From: Rhododendron vialii
Lineage: Eukaryota > Streptophyta > Magnoliopsida > Ericales > Ericaceae
DNA: 64,000 bases
Assembly: GCF_030253575.1 (NCBI RefSeq)
Contig: NC_080557.1
Span: forward strand, 1,143,501 to 1,207,500
Direction of reading: 5' to 3'
Below, one piece after another: positions 49,901-61,352 of the stretch (the first letter of the stretch is position 1; each line of letters begins with the position of its first letter). Position numbers and translations under genes: made by a program. The notes below the pieces were generated by a model, which was not told the DNA's origin, searched no databases, and saw only the letters and a list, made by a program, of their open reading frames with translations.

Positions 49901-52900
49901 CCAAAAAGTTAAGTACGCATGATCCAGTTTCATTTCTGCAAATAGATTTCCAGCACGATGTATACCGGTCAAGTGATAACAAGTACCACGCTGCCCCCAA
50001 AACCTAGGAGAATGAAGTTGAATCATCCATCAAAAACAATTACCTCACTCCAAATTACTAAGAAAAACAAGAAAAAAAGGACGTGCTACTAACAAAAAAG
50101 TCATGCAAATGGTTTTGTCCAAGGAAATTATTGATTAAGTATTTACATACATGGCTAGCCAGCATATACAATAGCAGATTATATGCAGCGCCTGCCCAGG
50201 CAGTTTTGGTGACCAATCCAGTTGCTTTAATTATTTGAGAACTTAATGGGAAAATCAGATATAGCCTGGGAACATATTGGATCAAAACAATCAGTGCCAA
50301 GGCGTTGTTATTATGATCAGCTTGTGGACGTCTTGTAGCCGGTATGATGAACCAGATGACAATCTGCACAAAAGGTTTCCAATTAAAATACTTCTGTTTT
50401 CTACACTTGCGAACTTTTAAACTGTCTAGTGAACATATAAAAACTAACATAAAATTGAAATAGAAGTAAAATCAATAGTGACATAGCGAACTAAGTAACG
50501 AAAAAGAGTAAATTAACTAAGAATGGTTAGTCAACCAGGTATTACCTGTAGGGTTAGCTAAGACCTCTACCATCTACTAATCGCCAGAAAAACAACACAA
50601 ATAGAATAGAAATGAAGCCCAAACACCAGAAGGAATCCTAGCAAAGTAGCAATACAATAGGTATATGGAAATGATAAAAGATGGATTAAAGAAAAGGACA
50701 CTAAAATACCTAGAAAGCATCCAAAAAAAACCAAGTACATCAAATTTTGTTCTCTCTGGAACCATATATAATTTTTTCCATTAACATCCATGTTGTAGAC
50801 CACATGGTCTTGCTCGAGTCAGCCCAGGGCCTGGCTGGGTCTGTGAAAATTCTACCCATCTGGAGGCCCATCATGTTTTTTTTTGGAAAATCAGAGGGAA
50901 AAAAGGGACTCAAAAAATCAGGGCTCTTACAGCCCAGGGCCATGGATGGGCCTAGGCAGAGAGATTTAACGTGCAATTGGAAGCTAGTTTTGTCAAAACT
51001 CACACAATTTTTTTGGTCATACATAGGAGAGCGGAGAACCTACTCTACCCTAAGTTCCTAACCCAACCAAATCACAAATGATTATCAGACTCCTCTCCAT
51101 ATTCTAGAACCCATAACCTCTCAGCACAAAGAGCTGCTGGACCCGTTGGGACTACTTCTCTCATATTTTGAGATATCACTCATGGACTCTTTCATTGGTA
51201 GCTAGCAGGCACATTAAAATCTATTCAAGTGAATTATCGAGCTCATGCAAGAGTTTTGGAGGAGGAAAAGGAAACAAAATAAGACTCAAATGGAAAAGGA
51301 TAAGGTCGCTACTCATTGGAAATCCATCAAAGAGATGCAGAGCGAACTCGCCACCTTTGGAAATTTCACAAGAGAAATTCTCCTCAGTAAGCCAGGGACT
51401 ATTAGAGGCAAAATCACTCTCTACTAAATCTCATTCATGATCCAAAGTTATGTACGACTTGTCTGGGAACATCCCTCCACGTGTAGGTAGCATATCTAAC
51501 ATTGACAACAAGGACCTTTCACCAAAAAATAACTGAAAGACTCGTAAAAAGACATGCCTGAATAATACCAGATAAGATTCTACAGAGATGTGCTTAATGT
51601 ATCTAACTACATGCATGTATAACTAATACTAAAATTCCCTTCATATACTTTGACTACCAATCGACAGAACACCTAAAAATAGTTATAGCATATGCTGCCC
51701 ACATAGTGCGCACATGACCAAGTGTACTCTTGCACCACAAACTACACTTAAAGACTTCGCATATGCTATATTCCCCAAACCCAAAAAATTCTCATTCCCT
51801 TCATGGTTTTGCTCTTTGTATACTTAATCAGGATTTTCTCAAGAGATCCCATCAGTTCTCTTGAGCATAACTGCCCCATAATATCCAACCAAAAAGACAA
51901 TTGCATAGTTAATTTTTTTTTGGTCAAACGGAAAAGTCAATTGCATAGTTAATTGAGTACATGTTCAGAAGAGCCAAACAAATCTCTATTTTATGAGAAA
52001 ATACATGTATTTAAAGTTTTTGGGAAAGTTGACTTTGGCAGGCAGGTTAACAGTTCAATGATGGACTCAATCTCCTACTTGTTAAGTCCAGGGCACCGTT
52101 CTGTATGAGAATGAGGACCACATGTACAGTTCTTTGGAGACCTAAACCAAAGTTCTGTTTTTTTCACAATATATGATTCAAGCTACCAGTCAAGAAATGC
52201 AACAAGTCCGATTTATATTATTTGCAGTACATTGGCAATATACACAAGTTTGCTGAGTTAAACAAATGTCGCAATGAAGATAACGAACCTGAGGAAGAGG
52301 AAGAGTCGCGATCAGATCAATGAAAAAGTCAGATCTTATGTATCTCTGGGCAATCTTCTTGGGATCCATGACAAGTTCACCCCTACCAAACACCCGGGAG
52401 CTTGGTGCAACAAACGCTGTCCTAAACTTAATAACCACATGCAACAGATAGAAGAAATCTGCTACAGTACGGAAACAGGTCACAACAATTCTCAGATTCA
52501 AATCACTCTTCACACACTTGGAAATCCCTTTCCCTGTTATACTAGGCAGGTAAAAATAAAGTGGATCGACAAAAAGTGCAACCAAACAGGAGAATATGAA
52601 AATCCGGTTCCATTGAAGCACTATCTCACTACCCGGATCAAGAATTCGCTTGCGCCACGGCTGAGACTCCTCCGGAAACACCTTAGACTTTCCAAATCTA
52701 AACGTTTCACTGAATTTATTTCTACCCAAAAACCCATCTTCAGTTTTCAATGTTGAGGATGAAACCTTGTATCCAGAGGATGAGATGTCCAGGTTTGAGG
52801 GGTTAATTCTTCCCCAAAGAAAGTTCTTTTGTTCTTTTCCATCAGAATGAAACCTGCAATTTTACATATGCACATCAAAAGGCAATTCCAAACCCACCTT

Positions 52901-53540
52901 TTTGGTTACTGAAAACCAACTAAGAAGCCCAGAAAACCTAAAATAAAATAAAAGAACACAATCTGAAATTTGAGATTAAGCTAGTTTCCAAGAAATTGAA
53001 CATTTATCAAATCTAACGTCAGAGCCAAAAATAACTAACCCAGACATTCTCTGTATGCCAAAAAAACTACAGGGATGTTCATAGTTTGCTAAGCCAGATT
53101 ATTTGTTAGCCCCAGATAATTCTGTAATCCAATCTGCTCTTTCACAACCAAACGTATCTTCTATAGATGTCACCCAAAAAAGAAAAGAGAATTCCAGCTG
53201 TTTTGTCTCCAAATTTGGGATAACACAACAGAATACAACCTTTCTCAGACCCTCACTGATAATGGGATTTTCTTAACACCCAAAACCAAACCGAACCGAG
53301 CATGGTGTCATTGGAACCAGCTACATGAGTCCTTATTTTCCCATTGAGCTCTGTCCAAAACTAGCTGGTCGCCCAGATTTACTAAACCCAGATCATTCCG
53401 TATCATAACCCAAAACACGTAGTATTTCTTATTCTCAACAACCTAACAGAAAATGAAGTGGTAAAAAAAACACAGAAGACACAATCAAGAAAAGTAAAAA
53501 CCACAACACACCTCACTTGCTTCTCTTTCTTCAGCTCCAT
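46966..53540 (-). CDS. CNGC17: Cyclic-nucleotide-gated channel, group III (CNGC17-like)
   Basis: Seven exons on the minus strand, in transcript order: 53540-53512, 52853-52289, 50363-50151, 50003-49711, 49473-49362, 48943-48707 and 47679-46966. They join in phase to about 720 aa, starting MELKKEKQVRF and ending EEPDFSAEADD. S1 begins near residue 92 (ILDPGSEIVLQWNR precedes it). The pore filter region reads SSYGQNL at 367-373. The cyclic-nucleotide-binding domain runs from about 484 to 600, with the GDFCGEELL cassette at 552-560, and an IQ-type calmodulin site FIQAAWRRYKRR starts at 628. These place it in group III. Phrases such as DRYTSCWKS fit CNGC17 better than CNGC14. Family role: a plasma-membrane Ca2+/cation channel; Arabidopsis CNGC17 works with PSKR1/BAK1 in cell expansion. 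Intron 2 (1.9 kb) contains the duplicated 51081-52073 segment. Confidence 0.92.
51081..52073 (+). repeat. 0.99-kb duplicated segment, copy 1 (CNGC17 intron 2)
   Basis: Nearly identical to 58399-59390 in the same orientation: it starts ATTATCAGACTCCTCTCC and ends GATGGACTCAATCT. Seen differences are a 2-bp indel (GAGATATCACTC against GAGATCACTC) and one substitution near the right end (TTGGGAAAG against TTGGAAAAG). No recognised transposon termini bound it. Its small frames, also duplicated, have no family match. Confidence 0.95.
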
Positions 53541-53781
53541 ATGCTTCAGTGCCCACCACTGATCCAATTGAACTGAGAGAGTCCTCTCCGTCTCTAAAGT
53601 TTCAGTCTTTATCTTCCATCTCCAAGTGGTGGGAACGGTACCTGATCTAACCCGGAAAACCCTAAAGATGAGTACCCAGAAAGTATTTTCGCAACATTCC
53701 TTTGTCTTTGATTCTTCTCACGCGAGTGTCTGATTATGGGTTTGCGGAAATAATCAGATGGGTTTCGATCTGGGTGCAGGG

Positions 53782-53792
53782 TAATATATAAA
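53782..53792 (-). promoter_or_regulatory. Candidate TATA box for CNGC17
   Basis: On the minus strand TTTATATATTA lies about 245 bp upstream of the start codon. This distance leaves room for a typical 5' UTR. Position only; no start site is known. Confidence 0.4.
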
Positions 53793-54449
53793 CCCATAAA
53801 GTTTCTCTTACAAGTAACAACCATTGATCAGTGGAATTGTCGTGAGAAGTCCATAAAGTCTCATTTTTGGTAATATTTTTTTCTGTTTTCAAGTGTTTCT
53901 TTGCATTAACCACACGCAAATGAACTGTAATTATTATTTTTAATCACAGAATTAATATTTTTTATTTTGTCAGAATTAATATAATGCAAAATAAAAGACT
54001 CCAATTGGTCAAAAATTTGTTGACCAGAGGACCCAAATGAATGAATGAACAGCTGGGTTTTTTATACTCCTAAGTGGGAGTCGTGCAAATTGGACCGAAA
54101 AGAACTTTATGAGGTATATGGGGACTGCTCTGAAACCTCACCAATTAAAGATTTTTTTTTCCGTGGCATTCGTTAAATTTTAATCTACTCTATTGTATGG
54201 CACTTGAGAAGGGGATGAATGTTTACTAAAATTCAAGCATGTCTATGTGCATAAAAGTATAAAAGGAGACACCAATTGTACTCCACTCAATCCTATGGAA
54301 CTTAGGGAGGAAGATGGGTGCTTACGGGCCAAAATCAAACCTTACTCATGTGCATAAGAGTATAAAGAAGTCACCAACTACACTCCATTTCACTTGCCAC
54401 CAATTAAAGTTTCGGAATTTCCATTGTTGGATTTTTTTTATGACAAACT
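53793..54449. other. Upstream region of CNGC17 and spacer
   Basis: Promoter-side sequence, AT-rich, with no gene. The frame at 54314-54517 has no family resemblance. Confidence 0.45.
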
Positions 54450-55345
54450 ACAGTTTGCTTCACCACATTACTTCATTTGCCAATTTTGGCAGTCAAAGAA
54501 GGTTTTTTTTTTTATAATCAAAATCTAGTCCTTAAGTTGGGATAAAAAATTAATAATTTAGTACTCAAGTTATTGTTCTCTCTCCATTTTTGGGCTGTGT
54601 TGCCCAAGTCGCATCTTTTCTATAAAACTTAGCTTAACCACGATTTTACGTAATGGCTCCATCTTCTCAATCTAGTAGTGCCATAAAAAAAAAATGGCAA
54701 GTTAATGGTAAAGAACGGATAAATAAAAGGTTAAGGAAAAAAGAAAGAAGGATAGGGACATCAAGAGTCAAGACGGGTGTTTATAGACATATGTTGTGAA
54801 TGAATTATAACATGTGAGGTTTTAGGTTCGAACTGATTAAAAGCAGTATCCACTTGCTAACCTACCAATATCCTATAGTATTATTTTACTATCACATGCC
54901 AAATATCCTATCTAACCTTTGTTCTATGGAGTGAGCTTAAAATAAAGTTGAGACCTAGTGGAATGGGCTCAGGATAAAAGCCCAAGGTTCTCCAAGTGTT
55001 ATAGGGTCCGGCCCTGATCCTTAAAATCCAGTTTGCTTCACCACATTATTTAGTTTGCTAATTTTGGCTGTCAAAGAATTTTTTTTTTTATCAATCAAGT
55101 CCTTAAGTAGGATAAAAAATGAGTACTAATAATCTAGTCCTTAAGTTATTCTCTCTCCTTTTATGAGCTGTGTTGCCAAAGTCGCATGTAAAAACTCAGC
55201 TAAACCACGATTCTACGTAATGGCCTCCATCTTCTTAGCCTATTAGCGCAATAAAAAAATTTGGCAAGTTAATGGTAAAGAATGGGTAGATAAAAAGTTA
55301 AGGAAAAAAGAAGAGAAGGATAGAGACATCGAAACGTGAGTTTAG
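54450..55345 (+). repeat. Direct duplication of about 300 bp (54450-54770 and 55028-55345)
   Basis: Both units carry CAGTTTGCTTCACCACATTA, a TTTTGGCWGTCAAAGAA block, AATCTAGTCCTTAAGTT, TCTCTCTCC, AACCACGATTYTACGTAATGG and GGCAAGTTAATGGTAAAGAA in order. The 240-bp linker (54780-55025) itself has a homologue at 57298-58070. Confidence 0.85.
54780..55025 (+). repeat. Repeat homologous to 57298-58070 (uninterrupted version)
   Basis: Shared blocks include GTGAATGAATTA, CATGTGAGG, GAACTGATTAA, ACTTGCTAACC and GGGTCCGGCCCTGATCCTTA. The right-hand homologue is longer because it carries at least two inserted blocks. Confidence 0.85.
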
Positions 55346-55715
55346 ACATGGATGTGCGATACGGAGTATTACTGTATTAGCGTGCTCTAGGCATGAGCAC
55401 TCGTGCTGATTCTAAATTGTTTGTTATTGTTGAAAGGTATAAGTAGCCAGGTTGAAGAAAAAGCGACAATTTTTGTCAACCCAAGTTAGATAGATGTTTA
55501 GAATTGGGGCCAGTTGAGAATAATCAAATTTTAAGAACTAAATCGGGAAATAGCATATTGACGACCACCACCACACACACACCCCCAACCCCTCCAACCA
55601 AAAGGGTTATAAATTGTAATTCACTTTCTCCTAGACTCTAGTTGAATTATCAATAGACCGGAATCTCAAGTTTTTGGTAGATCTGTCTATGTTTTCAAAA
55701 CACATTAAAGAAATG

Positions 55716-56149
55716 TAGGGGTGCAATCGAGCCGAGCCGAGCCGAGTTTCGGCATGTTCGGGCTCGGCTCGCCTAAAAAACAATGAGCTCGAGCTCGGCT
55801 CGAGCTCGTGACGAGCTGCAGAACTCGAGCTCGAGCTCGGCTCGATAGGTATTTTCGGAGCTCGAGCTCGGCTCGTTCGGCTCGTTTATGAAACAAATAT
55901 ATATAAATATATATATAAATAAATATAAATATGTAAAAATATATATATATATATAAATATATTATATAATCGAGCTCGCGAGCCAATTCGAGCCGAGTTT
56001 CGACTAGCTCGAGCTCGGCTCGTTTATGAAACGAGCTCAGGACTCGAGCTCGAGCTCGGCTCGTTTTTGTCTTGAACCGAGCCGAGCCGAGCCGTTATCG
56101 AGCCGAGCTCCGAGCCGCTCGCGAGCGGCTCGGATCGTTTGCAGCCCTA
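55716..56149. mobile_element. hAT-type element rich in GAGCTCG/GGCTCG palindromes
   Basis: Exact 8-bp direct repeat AAGAAATG at 55708-55715 and 56150-56157. Terminal inverted repeats TAGGGGTGCAATCGAGCC and, from the right end reversed, TAGGGCTGCAAACGATCC. Nearly all of the 434-bp interior outside an AT-rich core (55885-55970) is made of CGAGCTCG, GAGCCGAG and their complements. The frames found on both strands are by-products of this repeat. Confidence 0.9.
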
Positions 56150-56529
56150 AAGAAATGTCCATCTTTTAAAACGTTTTATAAAAATAGTTCATCACGTATT
56201 ATTAAAATGCGTGATATCTACCATGCATGTATGAAATGCTTTTTACAAAGCTTTTATGGCAACAAAATCCAAGCAAGCAAATAATGCATTCTGAAAATGT
56301 GTTTTATAAATAAAAAAAGTACAGCGCATCTTGAAGATGCGTTACGAAGCTAAGTAAATAAGTTGACCATTTCCTCCCCTGGATGGTAATTGATGCCGAA
56401 CAAATGGACATGATTTTTGTGGGGTCTATGTTAGGTCCCATAAAAATAATTCAAATCGCAAGTAATTCTTAAAATATTTTGTATGGATTCTTGTAAAAAA
56501 CTAACTTAATCACATTTTCAAATTAAAAC

Positions 56530-57040
56530 TTCGCAGCCAAGAGTTAATTCTTTGCGGTGACGAATTACTTTTGGCTGGGAAGAATTACTCCTGGCCGTGT
56601 AGAATTACTCTTGGCCACATAGAATTACTCTTGGCAACAAGAAAATTACTCTTAGCCGCATAGAATTACTCTTGGCCGCATATAATTACTCTTAGCTGCA
56701 TAGAATTACTCTTGGCCGCGAGTAATGGTGTGGCCGCGTAGAATTACTCTTGGCCGCTTAGAATTACTCTTGGATGCATATAATTACTCTTGGCCGTGTG
56801 TAATGGTGTTATTACTTGCGGCCAAGAGTAAATCTACGCGGCCAAGAGTAATTCTTTGCGGCCAAGATTAATTCTATGCGGCCACATCATTACTCGCGGC
56901 CAAGAGTAATTCTATTCGGTCAAAGTAATTCTTTGCGCAGCCAGGAGTAATTTTTCGTGGCCAAGTGTAATTTTTTGCGGTCAAGAATAATTTTTTGTGG
57001 TTAGGTAATTCTTTACGGACATGAGTAATTCTTCGCGGAC
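56530..57040. repeat. Fold-back minisatellite, units of about 20-21 bp
   Basis: From about 56565 to 56805 roughly eleven units read AGAATTACTCTTGGCCGCAT. From about 56815 to 57040 roughly ten units read the reverse complement (GCGGCCAAGAGTAATTCTTT). An irregular unit in the left arm (GCGAGTAATGGTGTGGCCGC) is mirrored in the right arm (GCGGCCACATCATTACTCGC), so the arms arose by an inverted duplication and not as two separate arrays. Confidence 0.9.
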
Positions 57041-57385
57041 ATTTCTCTCTTTTGTGTTGTCTCTTCTCCCTCTCTCTATTTAACTGTGTTGCCACGGTTA
57101 TCTGAACAAGTATTATTTTTTGAGTTAAACAACACATTTAGATGATCCACTAGAAACACCAAAATGAGTATTGTTAGTTGAGTTAGAAAATTTGTTAGCC
57201 AAAACACCTCTAACCACACCCCACTAGAGATGCAAAATGGGTGTTTCATATGATACAAAGGGTACTGAAAATAGAAATTGATTTAGATTTAAATTGTTTA
57301 CAGACATACGCAGTGAATGAATTACACCATGTGAGGAGGTTTTAGGTTTGAACTGATTAAGCAGTATCGACTTGCTAACCCACCA

Positions 57386-57734
57386 CTGGCGGCTCTACAT
57401 GCTTTTATGAATGGTCACATGAACACCCAAGTTTTTTTTTTTTTTTCCCGCTATAATACATGTAAATTTTTTGGATTTGCCTCCCTTTGAACATCCAACC
57501 CACACGTAAATGAACACCCATCCAAAAAATGAGTCCACAAACCATTATTTAGCGCACATATAAATGAACACCAGCCCAAAAAATCGTCGAGCACGATTGT
57601 AATAGCTCGTATATTTTGCTATTTTTGGGTTGTGTTGTAGATATTAATATATAAATTTTTTTTATATATATTTTGTGATTTCTCGAGGTAGTATAGTTCA
57701 ATTTTTGAACACTATTCGAAAAATTCCTAAAGCC
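57386..57734. mobile_element. Mutator-like MITE with 9-10-bp target duplication
   Basis: Flanks TAACCCACCA and TAACCCTCCA are near-identical. Ends CTGGCGGCTCTA and TAAAGCCGCCACG are inverted. The homologue at 54780-55025 reads CTAACCTACCAATATCC without the element and serves as an empty site. The end sequence also occurs near 956. Confidence 0.6.
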
Positions 57735-57861
57735 GCCACGTTAACCCTCCATTATCCTATATAGTATTTTACTATCACATAGTACCAAATATCCTCTCTC
57801 TAGTAACAACATTTTCGAATTTCCATTTGACCCAAAAAAAAAAAGTAACAGCATAAGTCCC

Positions 57862-57872
57862 CCGCCCCCCCC

Positions 57873-57911
<39 letters not shown>
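57862..57911. repeat. C-run and (CA)n microsatellite
   Basis: A poly-C run followed by about 18 CA units. A minus-strand frame across it reads poly-Cys-Val and is not a gene. Confidence 0.9.
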
Positions 57912-57916
<5 letters not shown>

Positions 57917-58300
57917 AAAAGAGTTGTACAAAACGAGGCTAGCCTTTGTTCTATGGAATGAGCCTAAAATATATGGACTTGTGTTCAACAGCCTAGTGGA
58001 ATGGGCTCAGGATAAAAGCCCAAGGTTTTCAAGTGTTACAGGGTCCGGCCCTGATCCTTAAAATCCACAACTTTTTTTTTTTTTCGATATTCTTTTTTTC
58101 TTGGGTACAAAATCCACAACTTCGATGTGGACTAATAAGGAGTAGTAATTTGGGAACGGCTTCCCAGTTTTTTTTTTTCTCGGCAAATTTTTTATTTATT
58201 AATCTTCGAATCCAAAAAATTACAATTTTCAGCATTAAGAAATGTTCTCAGCATGTCCTCGGCAGGTATTAATTATGAAAACATATTCTGAGCCGAATTT

Positions 58301-58398
58301 GGGAAAATGACAGCCCAGGACATGTTTTGATAATTAATATTTGTTAAAGATATACTGAGAATATTTGTTAATACTGAAAATGTCCTTGGCGGGTATTA
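58301..58398. mobile_element. MITE truncated by the 0.99-kb duplication
   Basis: Starts GGGAAAATGACAGCCCAGG like the intact copy at 9617, continues AATATTTGTTAATACTGAA and ATGTCCTTGGCGGGTATTAA, then breaks exactly where the right terminal repeat should begin. The break point is the left edge of the duplicated segment. A second partial end of the same family is at about 58225-58295. Confidence 0.75.
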
Positions 58399-59390
58399 AT
58401 TATCAGACTCCTCTCCATATTCTAGAACCCATAACCTCTCAGCACAAAGAGCTGCTGGACCCGTTGGGACTACTTCTCTCATATTTTGAGATCACTCATG
58501 GACTCTTTCATTGGTAGCTAGCAGGCACATTAAAATCTATTCAAGTGAATTATCGAGCTCATGCAAGAGTTTTGGAGGAGGAAAAGGAAACAAAATAAGA
58601 CTCAAATGGAAAAGGATAAGGTCGCTACTCATTGGAAATCCATCAAAGAGATGCAGAGCGAACTCGCCACCTTTGGAAATTTCACAAGAGAAATTCTCCT
58701 CAGTAAGCCAGGGACTATTAGAGGCAAAATCACTCTCTACTAAATCTCATTCATGATCCAAAGTTATGTACGACTTGTCTGGGAACATCCCTCCACGTGT
58801 AGGTAGCATATCTAACATTGACAACAAGGACCTTTCACCAAAAAATAACTGAAAGACTCGTAAAAAGACATGCCTGAATAATACCAGATAAGATTCTACA
58901 GAGATGTGCTTAATGTATCTAACTACATGCATGTATAACTAATACTAAAATTCCCTTCATATACTTTGACTACCAATCGACAGAACACCTAAAAATAGTT
59001 ATAGCATATGCTGCCCACATAGTGCGCACATGACCAAGTGTACTCTTGCACCACAAACTACACTTAAAGACTTCGCATATGCTATATTCCCCAAACCCAA
59101 AAAATTCTCATTCCCTTCATGGTTTTGCTCTTTGTATACTTAATCAGGATTTTCTCAAGAGATCCCATCAGTTCTCTTGAGCATAACTGCCCCATAATAT
59201 CCAACCAAAAAGACAATTGCATAGTTAATTTTTTTTTGGTCAAACGGAAAAGTCAATTGCATAGTTAATTGAGTACATGTTCAGAAGAGCCAAACAAATC
59301 TCTATTTTATGAGAAAATACATGTATTTAAAGTTTTTGGAAAAGTTGACTTTGGCAGGCAGGTTAACAGTTCAATGATGGACTCAATCTA
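58399..59390 (+). repeat. 0.99-kb duplicated segment, copy 2
   Basis: Matches 51081-52073 almost base for base. It sits outside any gene, 4.9 kb upstream of the CNGC17 start codon. The left junction falls in a MITE at a shared ATTATCA; the right junction is followed by AAAGCTAAAGCTATCC, unrelated to the intron. It carries no splice-competent exon of CNGC17. Confidence 0.95.
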
Positions 59391-60356
59391 AAGCTAAAGC
59401 TATCCGAGACCCAAGTGTTAGCAAAAGACCAACACAACCCAAAATGGGCTAAACCCAAATCCTAAAAGCAGCCCAAGCAGGCCTAAGCACCAAAAACCGC
59501 CGCCAACACTGAAGAAGCCTCATCGCCGGTTACAGAACCAGGGAACTATCCCCAGTTCCAATTATCCTATACAGTACCTTTCAGCTACTTTTGGATACAA
59601 ATCAATTTGAATATCCAGAGTTTTTTTTTTTGTTTTTTTGGAATTGAATATATCCTCGAAAAATCCACATCAAGAATTCAAGATCCAGTATCGATTCGTG
59701 GATTTTCGAATCAACATTCACATAAATTTAGCCAACTATCCTCACTCCACAGGCTTAGGTGAAGAAATTAGAATGCAAAGACAACCTTTTTTTTTCAGGA
59801 ATTAACCGGCCCCGAAAGCTCGTTCAATCTCATGCATGCCATTGGATTAGAAAGCAAGGCAAGTGCTACCTCTTGTTCTGATAACTTTTTGCTTTAAACA
59901 CAACTTCCCAATCGGTAAAGAAAAAAGTTCATCCTCACGAGAAATTTTTCAATGCCGGGTGGGTACGTGGTGCCCGAGCAGCCCATTCGGGTCGTCCAAA
60001 AGTATATTATACGGCCCAGATTGAAACTCTTTCTCTCCTCTCACCCACCACTCTTTCTCTCTCCTTTTACTCTCTCCAAATCTGAGCCATCCAAATTCAA
60101 AATAGACAATCCGGATGCGCAGAGTAGGCCACGTGATACCCACCCCGCACTAAAGATTTTATCCTCTTCTTGTGTACTAGAAGCTATTAACTGTTTTGTA
60201 AGTACCAAAAAAAGAAACGAGTAGTAACTGTTTGTACTTTGTAGGATACTAATTATGAGACAACACAAGTTCAGTAATCGTGACCAACTTTAGTTGTTCC
60301 ATTTGGATCTTCCATTTCGGAGGCTATTGGTTCGAATTTTAACAGGCGGGACCTAA
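59391..60356. other. Non-coding spacer
   Basis: The first 170 bp (CCGCCGCCAACACTGAAGAA and neighbours) are less AT-rich and may be a retroelement fragment; no family was recognised. The remainder is AT-rich with small unsupported frames. Confidence 0.45.
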
Positions 60357-61155
60357 GGCCATCCACAGTGGTATAATCAAATGCCAATTGTTTTTAAAGT
60401 TAACAATGTTGGTGCAAAAGATTACTCACAATGGTATAATCAAACTTAGCAACATCCTTAGAAATAATTAAATTTTGGGCTTTAGATAACCAAAACTAAC
60501 AATCTTTTTCAATAATCAAAATTTGTGGGTCCTACACCACATAAGTTAACTAGTTCCAAAATTTGTATACACATGTGTTTCAACTAGTATTTTCTTCTTT
60601 CCTTCTTCGCCCACTCTTTTTTTTTTTTTTTGGTTAAAAAAATAAAATTGAAGAATAAAATTTTTATGTAGCCAACCTTTTTCGCTACTCTATATCTTTT
60701 TCACTTCGCTAACAAACTATTTCTCTTTCTTTTCTTCCAAAAGTGAAACTCATATCTCTCAATCATCTACAATTCAATCCATCGTCGCCGGATTAAGGTG
60801 TTTCACTCTTCTTTCCTGTTTCTACTATCCACACCCGAAAAAAGAAAAAAAGAAAAAAATCATAATAGGATGGAAGGAAGTCACCGATTTTTTTTTTCAA
60901 AATTAAGAGAGAGAATCGATATATTTTAACTCATAAAAAACGTAAATGGAGGGAAGTGAATGACGGAAAACGGGGGGGGGGGGGGGGAAGAGAGAGAGAA
61001 TGAAATTGTAGTGGACCCCATATTTTGATTATGGACTAAAAGTGACCATAGTGAAGCTTAACATTGTTAAGCTTAGCAACCTCTTAAGTGAATAATCAAA
61101 AGCTGATGTGTCAACTTTTGGTTATCATTTTTTGATTATACCACTGTGGATGGCC
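60357..61155. mobile_element. PIF/Harbinger-type non-autonomous element
   Basis: Terminal inverted repeats of about 25 bp: GGCCATCCACAGTGGTATAA at the left, and the right end TTATACCACTGTGGATGGCC is its exact reverse complement over 20 bp. Target duplications TAA at 60354-60356 and 61156-61158. At 799 bp there is no transposase frame. The clean ends and the TAA duplication suggest a fairly young insertion. An internal G-run lies at 60974-60988. Confidence 0.9.
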
Positions 61156-61352
61156 TAAGTCACATAATATCGTAAAAATGTTCTTAAACAACTAGAGTTC
61201 ATGAGTGCAAGAATCGAGAACATGAGCGTAAAATGAGAAACGAGAGCAAGGGCAAAGACCATTTCACTCGATGTACTCTTCGTCGAATTTCTAATAAATT
61301 TTATTGCCAATAAAAAAAAAAGCAAAGATCATTTTAAATGATTATGTGAATA
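61156..61352. mobile_element. MITE with GTCACATAAT ends
   Basis: Left end TAAGTCACATAATATCG, right end ATTATGTGAATAAG, related to the block at 39333-39459. The Harbinger-type element lies directly at its left terminus. Confidence 0.5.

Larger units (their letters stand above)
57298..58070 (+). repeat. Homologue of 54780-55025 with insertions
   Basis: Its left part (to about 57384) and right part (from about 57942) align with 54780-55025. Between them lie an inserted element at 57386-57734, a short homologous piece (57735-57800), and a CA-microsatellite block (to 57940). Confidence 0.8.

Noticed and set aside
51168..51440. 90-codon frame and overlapping frames repeated at 58511-58756
   Set aside because: Their duplication follows from the duplicated DNA segment; three overlapping frames of similar length and no family match argue against coding.
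52274..52756. 160-codon plus-strand frame opposite CNGC17 exon 2
   Set aside because: Antisense shadow of a conserved channel exon.
55705..55986. Arg/Ala/Glu-rich frames at 55705-55986 (-) and 56072-56284 (+)
   Set aside because: Products of the GAGCTCG-type repeat in a hAT-like element.
56530..57040. Regular 20-bp units considered as a CRISPR array
   Set aside because: The units are contiguous without unique spacers, occur in inverted halves, and sit in a plant nuclear context.
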